Assembly (NCBI GenBank): GCA_030433215.1
Contig: JAUIMC010000003.1
Span: forward strand, 186,001 to 250,000
Source: Alphaproteobacteria bacterium
GTDB taxonomy: Bacteria; Pseudomonadota; Alphaproteobacteria; Caulobacterales; Parvularculaceae
Length of the DNA stretch: 64,000 nucleotides
Direction of reading: 5' to 3'
A program made the translations under genes and the position numbers. This document shows, in pieces, positions 7,791 to 15,580 of this stretch. The stretch's first letter is position 1; the number at the start of each line of letters is the position of its first letter. The notes under the pieces are model-generated. The model saw only the letters and a list, made by a program, of their open reading frames with translations, made no database searches and was not told the DNA's origin.

Positions 7791-7816
7791 AACAGACTGC
7801 TCAAGACAAAGGTTCC
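7791..7816 (-). promoter_or_regulatory. EcfG-type (GSR) promoter for the AI-2E permease
   Basis: On the minus strand, GGAAC (7816-7812), a 17-base spacer and TGTT (7794-7791), about 30 bases before the chosen ATG at 7761. Spacers of 16 and 17 are both known for EcfG promoters. Confidence 0.55.
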
Positions 7817-8016
7817 TCACGCCCCCGCCAGCAGGGAGGCAGGCGATAAAACAAGGGGTTTTGCTTCATTCCTGAATTTTTGTCTGACTGACGGCGAAAT
7901 CACGGGCCCGCCTCATCGCTTTTGCTTGCAATGCGCGACCCCAGGCGATGCAATCGCTTTTTAAGCGCCTTTGACGGCGAAGACATCATTATGCGACTGC
8001 GGAATGAGGCGAGAAA

Positions 8017-8406
8017 ATGACAAGAACGCCTGAAGAAGAACGCAACCTACAGCATGTCATCGACATGTTTCACCAGGTTCTGGTCCCGCTCGATTCGAGC
8101 AAGGTCGACGATTACATCTCGCCCGATTACATCCAGCACAGCCAGATGGCCGCGCCCGGCGTGGAGTCGTTAAAAGCGTTCCTCGACGAGAAACAGGCGG
8201 AAAGCGCGGAGGCCGAACAACATCTGAAGCGCGCCTTTGTCGACGGCGATCATGTCATCCTGCATTATCACGTCATCCGGTTTCCCTCAGACCCCGGTTT
8301 CGGCGTGATCGATATTTTCCGCCTCGAAGGCGGTCTTATCGTCGAGCATTGGGACTGCGTTCAAGACGTTCCCGAAAGCTCGCCCAATCCGCTTTCCATG
8401 TTCTAA
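8017..8406 (+). CDS. SnoaL-like (NTF2-fold) protein
   Basis: A 129-residue cytosolic protein with the SnoaL-type pattern: an N-terminal helix (LQHVIDMFHQVL), DDYISPDYIQHS, a middle helix, then strands FVDGDHVILHYHVIRF and GVIDIFRLEGGLIVEHWDCV. The last segment, with I-E-HWD, is typical of SnoaL-like polyketide cyclase relatives. Members isomerise, cyclise or hydrolyse small molecules, and the function here is not predictable. It is followed after 17 bases by a short-chain dehydrogenase, so the two are likely co-transcribed and may act on one substrate. Confidence 0.75.
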   Translation: MTRTPEEERNLQHVIDMFHQVLVPLDSSKVDDYISPDYIQHSQMAAPGVESLKAFLDEKQAESAEAEQHLKRAFVDGDHVILHYHVIRFPSDPGFGVIDIFRLEGGLIVEHWDCVQDVPESSPNPLSMF

Positions 8407-8423
8407 AAAGAGGAGACGCTGTC

Positions 8424-9170
8424 ATGCGCTTTTCCGGCAAAACCGCCGTCATACTCGGCGGCAATAGCGGCATCGGCCTTTCCGCCGCAAAGAAGTTCGC
8501 CGACCAGGGCGCGAAGGTCGCGATCACCGGCCGCAATAAGAAAACGCTCGCCGAGGCGAAAAAGGAGACGGGCGCGGTGCTCGCATCGGTCTGCGACATC
8601 GCCGATCTGAACGCCGTAAAAGCCTTCTATGACGACCTCAAAGGCGCCATGGACGGGATCGACAGCCTTGTTGTAAACGCCGGCGTCGGCGGCTTTGCAC
8701 CAGCGCGCGAGATTACGCCCGAGTTCTGGGACGAGGTTCATAACGTCAATTTGCGCGGCGCGTTCTTCGCGGCGCAACAAGCCCTGCCCATGATGCGCGA
8801 AGGCGGCTCCATCATCTTTACCGGCTCCATCGGCTCGGTCCTCGGCATTCCCGGCAATTGCGTTTACGCCTCCGCCAAGGCGGGGCTGCGCGCCATTGCG
8901 CGCACGCTCGCGGCGGAGCTCGTCAGCGAGAAGATCCGCGTCAATCTCGTCAGCCCCGGCCCCACGGAAACGCCGATCATCAACCGCAGCGGCCTGCCGC
9001 CGGAAGGGATTGACCAGATGCGCAAGGTGATGACCGAAGCCGTCCCCATGAAACGCATGGGCGCGCCGGAGGAAATCGCTGACGCAATCCTGTTTCTCGC
9101 CTCTGGCGAAGCGAGCTTCATCACCGGCGTCGATCTCTATGTGGATGGCGGCTGCGTTGAAATCGGCTGA
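8424..9170 (+). CDS. short-chain dehydrogenase/reductase (SDR)
   Basis: A 248-residue classical SDR. It has the cofactor motif GGNSGIG (12-18, a variant of TGxxxGIG), NAGVGG (about 90), the catalytic Ser in FTGSIGSV, and YASAK (Tyr and Lys of the active site, about 151-155), then the SPGPTETP loop and the C-terminal DLYVDGG. It would oxidise or reduce an alcohol or ketone with NAD(P)H. The ATG at 8424 is chosen because AGAGGAGA lies nine bases upstream and the protein then begins at the first Rossmann strand. It pairs with the SnoaL-like gene just upstream and converges with another at 9174. Confidence 0.9.
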   Translation: MRFSGKTAVILGGNSGIGLSAAKKFADQGAKVAITGRNKKTLAEAKKETGAVLASVCDIADLNAVKAFYDDLKGAMDGIDSLVVNAGVGGFAPAREITPEFWDEVHNVNLRGAFFAAQQALPMMREGGSIIFTGSIGSVLGIPGNCVYASAKAGLRAIARTLAAELVSEKIRVNLVSPGPTETPIINRSGLPPEGIDQMRKVMTEAVPMKRMGAPEEIADAILFLASGEASFITGVDLYVDGGCVEIG

Positions 9171-9173
9171 CGC

Positions 9174-9677
9174 CTAGCCGCGGTTTTTCGCAAGCTCCGG
9201 CGGCCGCTTGCGCGGAACCCAGCCGCCATGGCCGGGAAAGCGCTCCAGCGCCTTGCCGTCCCAAAGCCTGACCACGCGTTTTTGAAAACGCCAGCTTCCG
9301 TCGCCGCCCTTGACCACCTCGTCTTCGTACCAGCCGGCGAAGCGCAAGAGATAAGGCGGTTCGCCATGACATTCGGTGACAAAGGCGAATGACTTTACGG
9401 CGACGACGCCCTCGCCTTTCGGCGTGAACACCTGCTGCGTCACATGATGCTGGCGGCCCGGAAAGCCCGGCGAGGTGAAATAATGCCTGGCGAGACCGCG
9501 AATGCCGTCATGGCCTTCCCAGATATCCGGATCCTCGAAGACTTCTTCGATCATCACCGCATCTTCGGTGAAAACCGCGACCAGCCCCTCGACATCGCCG
9601 GTATCGAGCGCCCAGCCATAGGCGGCGAATAGATCCTGAATGCCGAAACGGTCTTCGGCGGATAGTTTTTCCTGCAT
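9174..9677 (-). CDS. SnoaL-like protein (bile-acid dehydratase-like fold)
   Basis: A 167-residue protein starting at the ATG at 9677, which has GGAAGAGGCGAGG directly upstream. It shows the SnoaL_4 pattern: DLFAAYGWALDTGDVEGLVA and FTEDAVMIEEVFED, GIRGLARHYF, RQHHVTQQVF, then FVTECHGEPPYLLRFAGWYE and SWRFQKRVVRLW. Relatives include dehydratases and ring-hydroxylating dioxygenase small subunits, but no oxygenase large subunit is adjacent. It converges with the SDR gene, with three bases between stop codons. Substrate unknown. Confidence 0.72.
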   Translation of the reverse strand: MQEKLSAEDRFGIQDLFAAYGWALDTGDVEGLVAVFTEDAVMIEEVFEDPDIWEGHDGIRGLARHYFTSPGFPGRQHHVTQQVFTPKGEGVVAVKSFAFVTECHGEPPYLLRFAGWYEDEVVKGGDGSWRFQKRVVRLWDGKALERFPGHGGWVPRKRPPELAKNRG

Positions 9678-9836
9678 CCTCGCCTCTTCCCAGCCAGTTT
9701 TAGCCTGCACGCGCGCGGCGCATGAAACCTGGACGCCCGGCGCGGTCCTGTCCACGCCAGGAGCGCGCGAATTGAACCCCCATGGCGAAGCGGCGGGCCG
9801 AGGCCCGCCGCTCACCGACATTTCATGAAAACCGGG

Positions 9837-10283
9837 TCAGGCCGGCTGAGCAGGCAATGACACGATCTCGAACCAGTAACGCTCGATTTGCTGCATGATA
9901 TCGACAAAACCCTGAATGTTCGCAGGCTTTACGACAAACGAGCTCGCGCCAAGCGCATAACACTGATCGATATCGCCAGGCTCGCCTGATGTGGAAAGCA
10001 CGATTACAGGAATGCGCTTGATATCGGGCTCTTCTTTAACCTTCGCCAGAATTTCAAAACCGGACATGCCGGGAAGGTTTAAATCAAGAAAAATGAGGTT
10101 GGGATAGGCGTTGTCCGGCCCCTCATTTCTGTTTCTTCTTTTCAGATAGTCCAGCGCTTCTGCGCCGCTGCTGACTGCGTCTATATTCGCGGAAAATCCG
10201 CTTTCTTCCATAACGCGCGTTATAATTTCGAGGTCCGCCGAATCGTCCTCAACCAGCAAGACCCTTGGCTTGTTCTCCTTCAT
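9837..10283 (-). CDS. single-domain response regulator (Rcp1-like)
   Basis: A 148-residue receiver domain only. The acidic pair is in LLVEDDSAD (11-17), the phosphoacceptor is Asp67 in LIFLDLNLPGMSG, followed by LSTSG (97-100) and Lys119 in VVKPA. The insert DYLKRRNRNEGPDNAYPNLI between helix 2 and strand 3 is typical of Rcp1-type regulators that serve phytochrome-like or PAS kinases. The start at 10283 (GAGG five bases upstream) is preferred to a longer frame. It lies directly downstream of the ethylene-receptor-like kinase at 10421 on the same strand, which is its likely partner. It has no output domain, so it probably works by protein contact or as a phosphate relay. Confidence 0.87.
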   Translation of the reverse strand: MKENKPRVLLVEDDSADLEIITRVMEESGFSANIDAVSSGAEALDYLKRRNRNEGPDNAYPNLIFLDLNLPGMSGFEILAKVKEEPDIKRIPVIVLSTSGEPGDIDQCYALGASSFVVKPANIQGFVDIMQQIERYWFEIVSLPAQPA

Positions 10284-10420
10284 ATAGCCTCGTCTAGCAG
10301 ATGGCGCAGACACAACGAAATGCCTGCGCCTCCCTCTCCCCGCTTCATTATGTATATAGCCGCAGAAAAATGCACCTTTAAATATTTCAAATGTGATGCA
10401 AAATATCATTACACCGAGTT

Positions 10421-12301
10421 TCAGCCCGCTTTTAATTCGAATTGGAAGTGTGTGCCTTCATTTCCATCGCCATCGATCCAGATGCGACCGCCCATGCGCT
10501 CGACGGCCTTCTTGCAGATCGCCAGCCCGATGCCGGTGCCTTCATAATCGTCGCGCCCGTGCAGGCGGGATAATGGCTGAAAGACATAATCGCGTTGCGC
10601 TGGATCGATGCCGATGCCGTTGTCTTTCACGCCCAGAACAACCACCCGCCCCTCCATTCTGGCGGTGAAAGCTATCTCGGGGCGCCGGTTCGCCGGGATG
10701 AATTTCAACGCATTGACGATGAGGTTCTGATAGACCTGAGTCAGCAGCGTTCGGTCCCCGCGTATGTCCGGCAAGTCTTCATAGGAAAACTGCGCGCCCT
10801 TGAGGCTTTCTTCCGAAAGACGCTCCATGACGTCGTCGATGCAGGCGCGCGGGCTCACGCTCTCCGGCGGACCTTCATTTCCTTTCAAGCGTGACAATTC
10901 GAGGAGATCGCTCACAAGCTGCTTCATCCTCTCCGCCGAAGCGCTGATCGCATCGATATCGGACCGGACCCGTTCGTTCAGATCGTCTCCGAGATCCTCT
11001 TTCAAAAACTCGCTGAACGTTATTAGCTTGCGCAACGGCTCCTGAAGGTCATGCGAGGTCACCCGGGCGAACTGTTCAAGCTCGACATTGGAGCGCTTCA
11101 ACGCCTCCTCGCGCTCGCGCTCCACCGTAATCTCGTGCATCGCCGCCACAGCGCCGATCTGAAGCCCCTTCGTATTGATCAGCGGCTTCGCCTTGACCAC
11201 AAAGCGACGCGCGGCAAGGTTGTCCGGCGCGATGACCATCTCCTGACTTTCAACGATCTCCCCCCTCATCGCCCTGTGAAGAGGCACGCGGTGAATGGAC
11301 AAAGCCGTTTCGCCGTCGGACTCGAAAAGATCCTTGGCGAAGCTCCATTCCGTCGGGTGGATGTCGCGCAGGCCGATGCCGTGAAACTGGCGCGCGGCGA
11401 AATTGAAAAGCGTCAGCTCCCCTTTCTCATTGCAGGCGACAATACCGTCCTGAACATTTTCAAGAACCGATTGCAGGAACAACCGGTTTTTCTCGTCTTC
11501 AAGTTCTCTTTGTTTTTTCTCGGTGATGTCAATCAACGTGCCGGCCATTCTGTAGGCCCGGCCGTTTGCATCAAGGTTCGCGACCCCGAACGCCTCCACC
11601 CATACATAACCGCCGGATTTGGTTCTCATGCGGAATTGCGAACTGTAAGCCGCGCCCGTTTCCAGATGCGCGTTTATCTCGGCGATGGCGCGCGCCTTGT
11701 CTTCAGCCAAAAGATGCGCTTCCCATGTGGCATAGTGATTTTCGACCTCGCCAGGCTTGTAGCCGAGGTGATCGAGCCATAAATCCGAATACCAGACCTC
11801 TCCGGTTTCGATGTCCCAATCCCACAGACCGACGCCGCCCGCATTCACCGCAAGCTCGAGCCGGTCTTCGCTGGTTTTCAGGGCGGCATAGGCGCTGGCG
11901 AGTTCTGCATTCGCCGTTTCAAGCTGCGCCGTGCTCGGCGTCGCCAGGAGTTTCGGCAACAAGGGCCAGACGGCGACCGCCGTCGCGACCGAAACGAACG
12001 CCGTCAGCACTTTGAGCAGGCCTTGCTGGAAATAAACCGGCTCCCAGATCGTGTAAATTTCCATCACATGCGTCAGGCCGCAAAGAACGATAAAGCTGAC
12101 GAACAGGTAGATGCTTCTGTTCAAACCGAAATCCGGCCGTTGCCGCGCCAGCCTGAACAGCGCCAGGGGAATGGCGAAGTAAGCGGCGGCGATCAACGTA
12201 TCGCTGACGATATGCAGCCACAGAATATGCGGGAACCACAAATAGCAGTGCCCATGCGGCATGAAGTTTTCCGTCGAAAATATCTGAAACAGACCGTCCA
12301 T
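10421..12301 (-). CDS. sensor histidine kinase with ethylene-receptor-like membrane domain
   Basis: A 626-residue kinase. Residues 28-118 form three membrane helices whose conserved positions match the plant ethylene receptor ETR1 at a constant offset of nine: Asp34, Tyr41, Pro45, Cys74 and His78 against ETR1 Asp25, Tyr32, Pro36, Cys65 and His69. In ETR1, Cys65 and His69 hold the Cu(I) that binds ethylene. PAS domains follow (about 145-265 and 275-395), then HisKA with His417 (RVTSHDLQEPLRKL) and an ATPase domain with Asn530, DNGIGID and GTGIGLA. The overall kinase part resembles bacteriophytochrome-type HisKA kinases. It precedes a single-domain regulator on the same strand. Whether it senses ethylene, another small ligand or copper cannot be told. 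Confidence 0.88.
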   Translation of the reverse strand: MDGLFQIFSTENFMPHGHCYLWFPHILWLHIVSDTLIAAAYFAIPLALFRLARQRPDFGLNRSIYLFVSFIVLCGLTHVMEIYTIWEPVYFQQGLLKVLTAFVSVATAVAVWPLLPKLLATPSTAQLETANAELASAYAALKTSEDRLELAVNAGGVGLWDWDIETGEVWYSDLWLDHLGYKPGEVENHYATWEAHLLAEDKARAIAEINAHLETGAAYSSQFRMRTKSGGYVWVEAFGVANLDANGRAYRMAGTLIDITEKKQRELEDEKNRLFLQSVLENVQDGIVACNEKGELTLFNFAARQFHGIGLRDIHPTEWSFAKDLFESDGETALSIHRVPLHRAMRGEIVESQEMVIAPDNLAARRFVVKAKPLINTKGLQIGAVAAMHEITVEREREEALKRSNVELEQFARVTSHDLQEPLRKLITFSEFLKEDLGDDLNERVRSDIDAISASAERMKQLVSDLLELSRLKGNEGPPESVSPRACIDDVMERLSEESLKGAQFSYEDLPDIRGDRTLLTQVYQNLIVNALKFIPANRRPEIAFTARMEGRVVVLGVKDNGIGIDPAQRDYVFQPLSRLHGRDDYEGTGIGLAICKKAVERMGGRIWIDGDGNEGTHFQFELKAG

Positions 12302-12443
12302 AGGGGGGATTCCGGAAAATTGGCTGACGCCGTGGCGGATAAACCGAACAGGTGATTATCCTAGCGTTTGCCTGCACCCCGCAAGCCCCGGCCCCTGCGG
12401 GCGGCGCTGAACCGGACCCGGAACGTCATGTGTGGGCGGGGCG

Positions 12444-13022
12444 CTATTCCGGCTTTTGCGACAAGAAGGCGAGCGCAAACCCCGCAGGCGTATGCCTCGC
12501 AACAACGCCGTGAAGAACGCCGATGCGCACGCGCACGCCGAGCGGCGGGACGCGGTCGGTCTCCACGGCGGCCCCGTCCTCGGAAAGCTCGACGATCCGG
12601 CAGGCGAAAGTCTCGCTTTCGCCTTCCATGACGGCGGCGGCCTCAAGACTGAGCTTGGTGCGCACGCTGGCGCGGCGCTCCATGATTTTCAGCAAAGGCC
12701 GCTCAGCCAGAACCGCATCCAATTGTTTCGAAAAGAACGCGCGCTTTGTCTCGCTCATGAGAAACTCGACGGCGACGCCGCCATGATCCTTACGCGAAAT
12801 CTTGCCGACGAGACGGCCCAGCTTCTCAGGATAGGCGATGAGATAATCGCCGACGCCGGCGGTCGTCTCACAGCGCATATACAAGCCGCTTTCCGATATA
12901 TCGACGATGTCGCCGATCGCATCCGCTTCCCGCGCGGTCGCAAACCGCACCGGACATTCGTGCAATTTTCGCGAATAGCGCCGCCTCTCGGCGCCGCCGC
13001 CCGGAGGCTCCTGGCTCGTCAT
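12444..13022 (-). CDS. tandem PilZ-domain protein
   Basis: A 192-residue protein with two PilZ-like halves. The first has the c-di-GMP signature: RRRYSR (13-18) and DISESG (41-46), matching RxxxR and DxSxxG. The second repeats the layout, with ERRASVR (115-121) and ELSEDG (145-150), but the Asp is replaced by Glu, so it may have weaker or no binding. PilZ proteins act as c-di-GMP effectors on motility, polysaccharide or secretion systems. The ATG at 13022 is preferred although GGGAG is about eleven bases away; a GTG at 13040 is the alternative. It lies among signalling genes with no motility gene beside it, so its target is unknown. Confidence 0.78.
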   Translation of the reverse strand: MTSQEPPGGGAERRRYSRKLHECPVRFATAREADAIGDIVDISESGLYMRCETTAGVGDYLIAYPEKLGRLVGKISRKDHGGVAVEFLMSETKRAFFSKQLDAVLAERPLLKIMERRASVRTKLSLEAAAVMEGESETFACRIVELSEDGAAVETDRVPPLGVRVRIGVLHGVVARHTPAGFALAFLSQKPE

Positions 13023-13098
13023 AACCGCATGGTCTCCCACTGCTGCGGCGGGGACCTTATGAGAAATTCAGACGGCGGCTATCCGCATCTGAGGGGGG

Positions 13099-14085
13099 TC
13101 AGGCGCAGGCGAGCAAGGTAAGACGCACGAGTTCGGCTTGCCGCGAAACGCCGGTCTTGCTGAAAACGGTCTTCAGATAGGACCGCGCCGTGCTGATGGA
13201 AATCCCGGCGCGGTTCGCCGCTTCTTCCATGTTGTCGCCCTCGGCCAAGCCATGGACGATCCGGGCCTCGCTAGGCGTCAGATTGAGCGCCGCAGCGATT
13301 TCCGAAGCCTTGGGCAGGCTGCGCCGCGCCGGATCGAGAACCAGGGCATTGAAAAAGGGCTGATCCTGCGGGCCGCCCGAGGCGCTGAAGGACAGGGAAA
13401 AGATTACGGGCGTCGGTTTGTCCGGCGCAGTGAAACGGAACATGCAGCGTTCCTGAAGATCGCCGGGATTGGCCGCACATTTGCGCAGAAATTCCTGAAA
13501 CTGGCGTGTTTCATCGGCTTGAACCGAGCGGACCGTCGTCGCCCCGCCGCGCATATCGAAGAAACCGCTTTCCTCGAAAATGCATTTCGCCGCGCCATTG
13601 GCGAAAATCAGCGCGCCGTCGACGCCGATCGCCGCAACGCCGATCGTCATCTGTTCGACCGCGCCCAGCGTCGTCAGGGACACGCTGCGCAAGCGCCGCG
13701 CATTGAGTTCGGAAAGCGCGTCGCAAAGCCCGGCTTCGAGATTCTCCCTTTCGGCGGGCTTGGTATAGAAGCGATAGACATCGCCGTAATTCATGGCGGC
13801 AAGCGCGGATTCGAGATCGGCCTGTCCGGAGATCAGCATATAGATGCCGTTCGGCGAATAGTTGCGCATTTCCGCGATCAGCTTCAGCCCGGTTGTCGCG
13901 CCAAGACGCAAATCGGAAAGCACAAGATCGGCGGGGTTGGCGCGATGAGCGCTCAGGGCCTTTGCCGGCGAGCCAAAATAATCACACCGAATTGGAAGAC
14001 GAATTTCATCCAGCGCAAAACGCAACTGGTCCAGCGCCAAGGGATCATCGTCGATGCATATCATTCTGGGCGATTGATCTGACAT
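13099..14085 (-). CDS. response regulator, REC-PAS-LuxR HTH
   Basis: A 328-residue regulator. The receiver domain (about 7-120) has the acidic run ICIDDDP and phosphoacceptor Asp58 in LVLSDLRL. A PAS-like region (about 140-250; EQMTIGVAAIGVDGALIFAN) follows. The C-terminus is a LuxR-type helix-turn-helix (about 264-325; LTPSEARIVHGLAEGDNMEE, then ISISTARSYLKTVFSKTG). This should be a DNA-binding transcription regulator with a phosphorylation switch plus a PAS input. Start at 14085, with GGGAG five bases before it; a GTG six bases upstream is an alternative. It is divergent from the REC-kinase gene at 14210, so the two may share a control region. Confidence 0.85.
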   Translation of the reverse strand: MSDQSPRMICIDDDPLALDQLRFALDEIRLPIRCDYFGSPAKALSAHRANPADLVLSDLRLGATTGLKLIAEMRNYSPNGIYMLISGQADLESALAAMNYGDVYRFYTKPAERENLEAGLCDALSELNARRLRSVSLTTLGAVEQMTIGVAAIGVDGALIFANGAAKCIFEESGFFDMRGGATTVRSVQADETRQFQEFLRKCAANPGDLQERCMFRFTAPDKPTPVIFSLSFSASGGPQDQPFFNALVLDPARRSLPKASEIAAALNLTPSEARIVHGLAEGDNMEEAANRAGISISTARSYLKTVFSKTGVSRQAELVRLTLLACA

Positions 14086-14209
14086 GCGCACTCCCGCGAC
14101 GCGTCCTGCGCCTATTGCGAAACAGCCTCACATCATTACTCAACAAGTGCTTAATGAAAAACTAAGAGTTGTGCTTTAGACATCAAAATGACTAGCAGGG
14201 ATCTTGGCC

Positions 14210-15385
14210 ATGCCGCTTGGCGACAGCTTGCGCATATTGGTCCTAGATGACGATGAAAGGGACTTTGAAATCCTCAAAAGGCATTTGGGGTCGTTCAAGC
14301 GTCCTTTCTACAACATCACGCACGCCCAAAACCTGTCCGACGCACGCATCGCGATTTCGGAAAACAAATTCGACGCAGCGCTTGTCGATTACCGGCTTCC
14401 CGGCGGGCTGACTGGGATGGACGTCATTCGGGAAATCGGCGGGCGCTCCGCGCCCTTTCCCATCGTGCTCCTTACCGGCGTTTCGGACGCCGAGCTTGAC
14501 CGCGAGGCCCTGCAACACGGGGCCTATGACTATATCGAGAAGTCGGCCTTGACGCGCGAAATTCTCGAACGGACCGTGCGGTTTGCTATTTCAAGCCATC
14601 AACACGAAAAGAAACTGCGCGAACTTATTGCCGAAGCCAAGGAGCAGGCGGCCATCAACAGCCGTATTATTTCGGTCGTCAGTCACGAGATGAAATCCCC
14701 GGTCAGGTCGCTCATCGGCTATTGCGACCACATGATCGCCGCCGGCGAAAACCAGGGCGCGGCCGACTCCATCCGGAAAATGAAAGCCGCCTCCATTCAT
14801 CTCGAAGACTTCTTGAACAATCTTTCCGAATTCGTGAAGCTGGACAAAGGCGCGGCGATTCTCAGCGCCTCGCGCTTCAACCTGCGCACGATGCTGGAAG
14901 AAACCGTCTCTTTTTTTGAGCCTTTCGCGATCCATAAGGACATCACCCTGCGATTGAGGGCCGGGCCTGAATGCGACGCCTTTTATGTCGGCGACCAGCT
15001 TCGCATCCGGCAGATCCTGATCAACCTCATTAAAAACGCCATCAACTATTCCCATGAAGGCGTCATCTCGATCACTATCGCCGTTGCGGACGGCCGGCTT
15101 AAAGGTTGTGTCAGCGATCAGGGCGTCGGCATGACCGAGGAAAAGGCCGCCTCTCTTACGCAGCCGCATTTCGCCAAGGAAAACCTCGGCGGAGACCTGG
15201 AAGGCGGCATGGGCATCGGCCTGCCCATATGCATCCGCCTTCTGCGCATGATGAATGGCGGCGTCAGCATCAAGAGCCAGCCCGGCAAAGGCACCAAGGT
15301 GTTTTTTGGCTTTGCCCTGCAAGAAGCCGGCAAACCGGCGCGCCGCGGCGCGCCGCCGCCGGCCCGCGCGGCCGGCGCGCAATAG
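14210..15385 (+). CDS. REC-histidine kinase (receiver first)
   Basis: A 391-residue soluble protein. An N-terminal receiver (about 8-125; acidic run LVLDDDERD, phosphoacceptor Asp60 in ALVDYRLPGG, Lys111) is followed by HisKA with His159 (SVVSHEMKSPVRSL) and an ATPase domain with N box INLIKNAINYS, DQGVGM and GMGIGLPI. No membrane segment or PAS is present, so input probably comes through phosphorylation of the receiver by another kinase. The tail after residue 370 is low-complexity Arg/Pro/Ala. The ATG at 14210 has AGGGA eight bases upstream; a TTG two codons earlier is less likely. The next gene, 195 bases on, has the same architecture. Confidence 0.85.
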   Translation: MPLGDSLRILVLDDDERDFEILKRHLGSFKRPFYNITHAQNLSDARIAISENKFDAALVDYRLPGGLTGMDVIREIGGRSAPFPIVLLTGVSDAELDREALQHGAYDYIEKSALTREILERTVRFAISSHQHEKKLRELIAEAKEQAAINSRIISVVSHEMKSPVRSLIGYCDHMIAAGENQGAADSIRKMKAASIHLEDFLNNLSEFVKLDKGAAILSASRFNLRTMLEETVSFFEPFAIHKDITLRLRAGPECDAFYVGDQLRIRQILINLIKNAINYSHEGVISITIAVADGRLKGCVSDQGVGMTEEKAASLTQPHFAKENLGGDLEGGMGIGLPICIRLLRMMNGGVSIKSQPGKGTKVFFGFALQEAGKPARRGAPPPARAAGAQ

Positions 15386-15580
15386 CCTCCCCGCCCTCGC
15401 GCCAAATGCGCTTGCGCCATGACGGCGCCTCGGTCAGTAAACTGACTTTTGTCTTCCCTGAAAAAGCGTGTCCAGGATTGGTGCAATTGTCTCCAACTTT
15501 ACCCCTATATGCGGGTGATCAAAGGACGCATTTATTTTTAAACTGCGCTTTCGGTTTTTCAGGGGACACAGGGGACGCAG

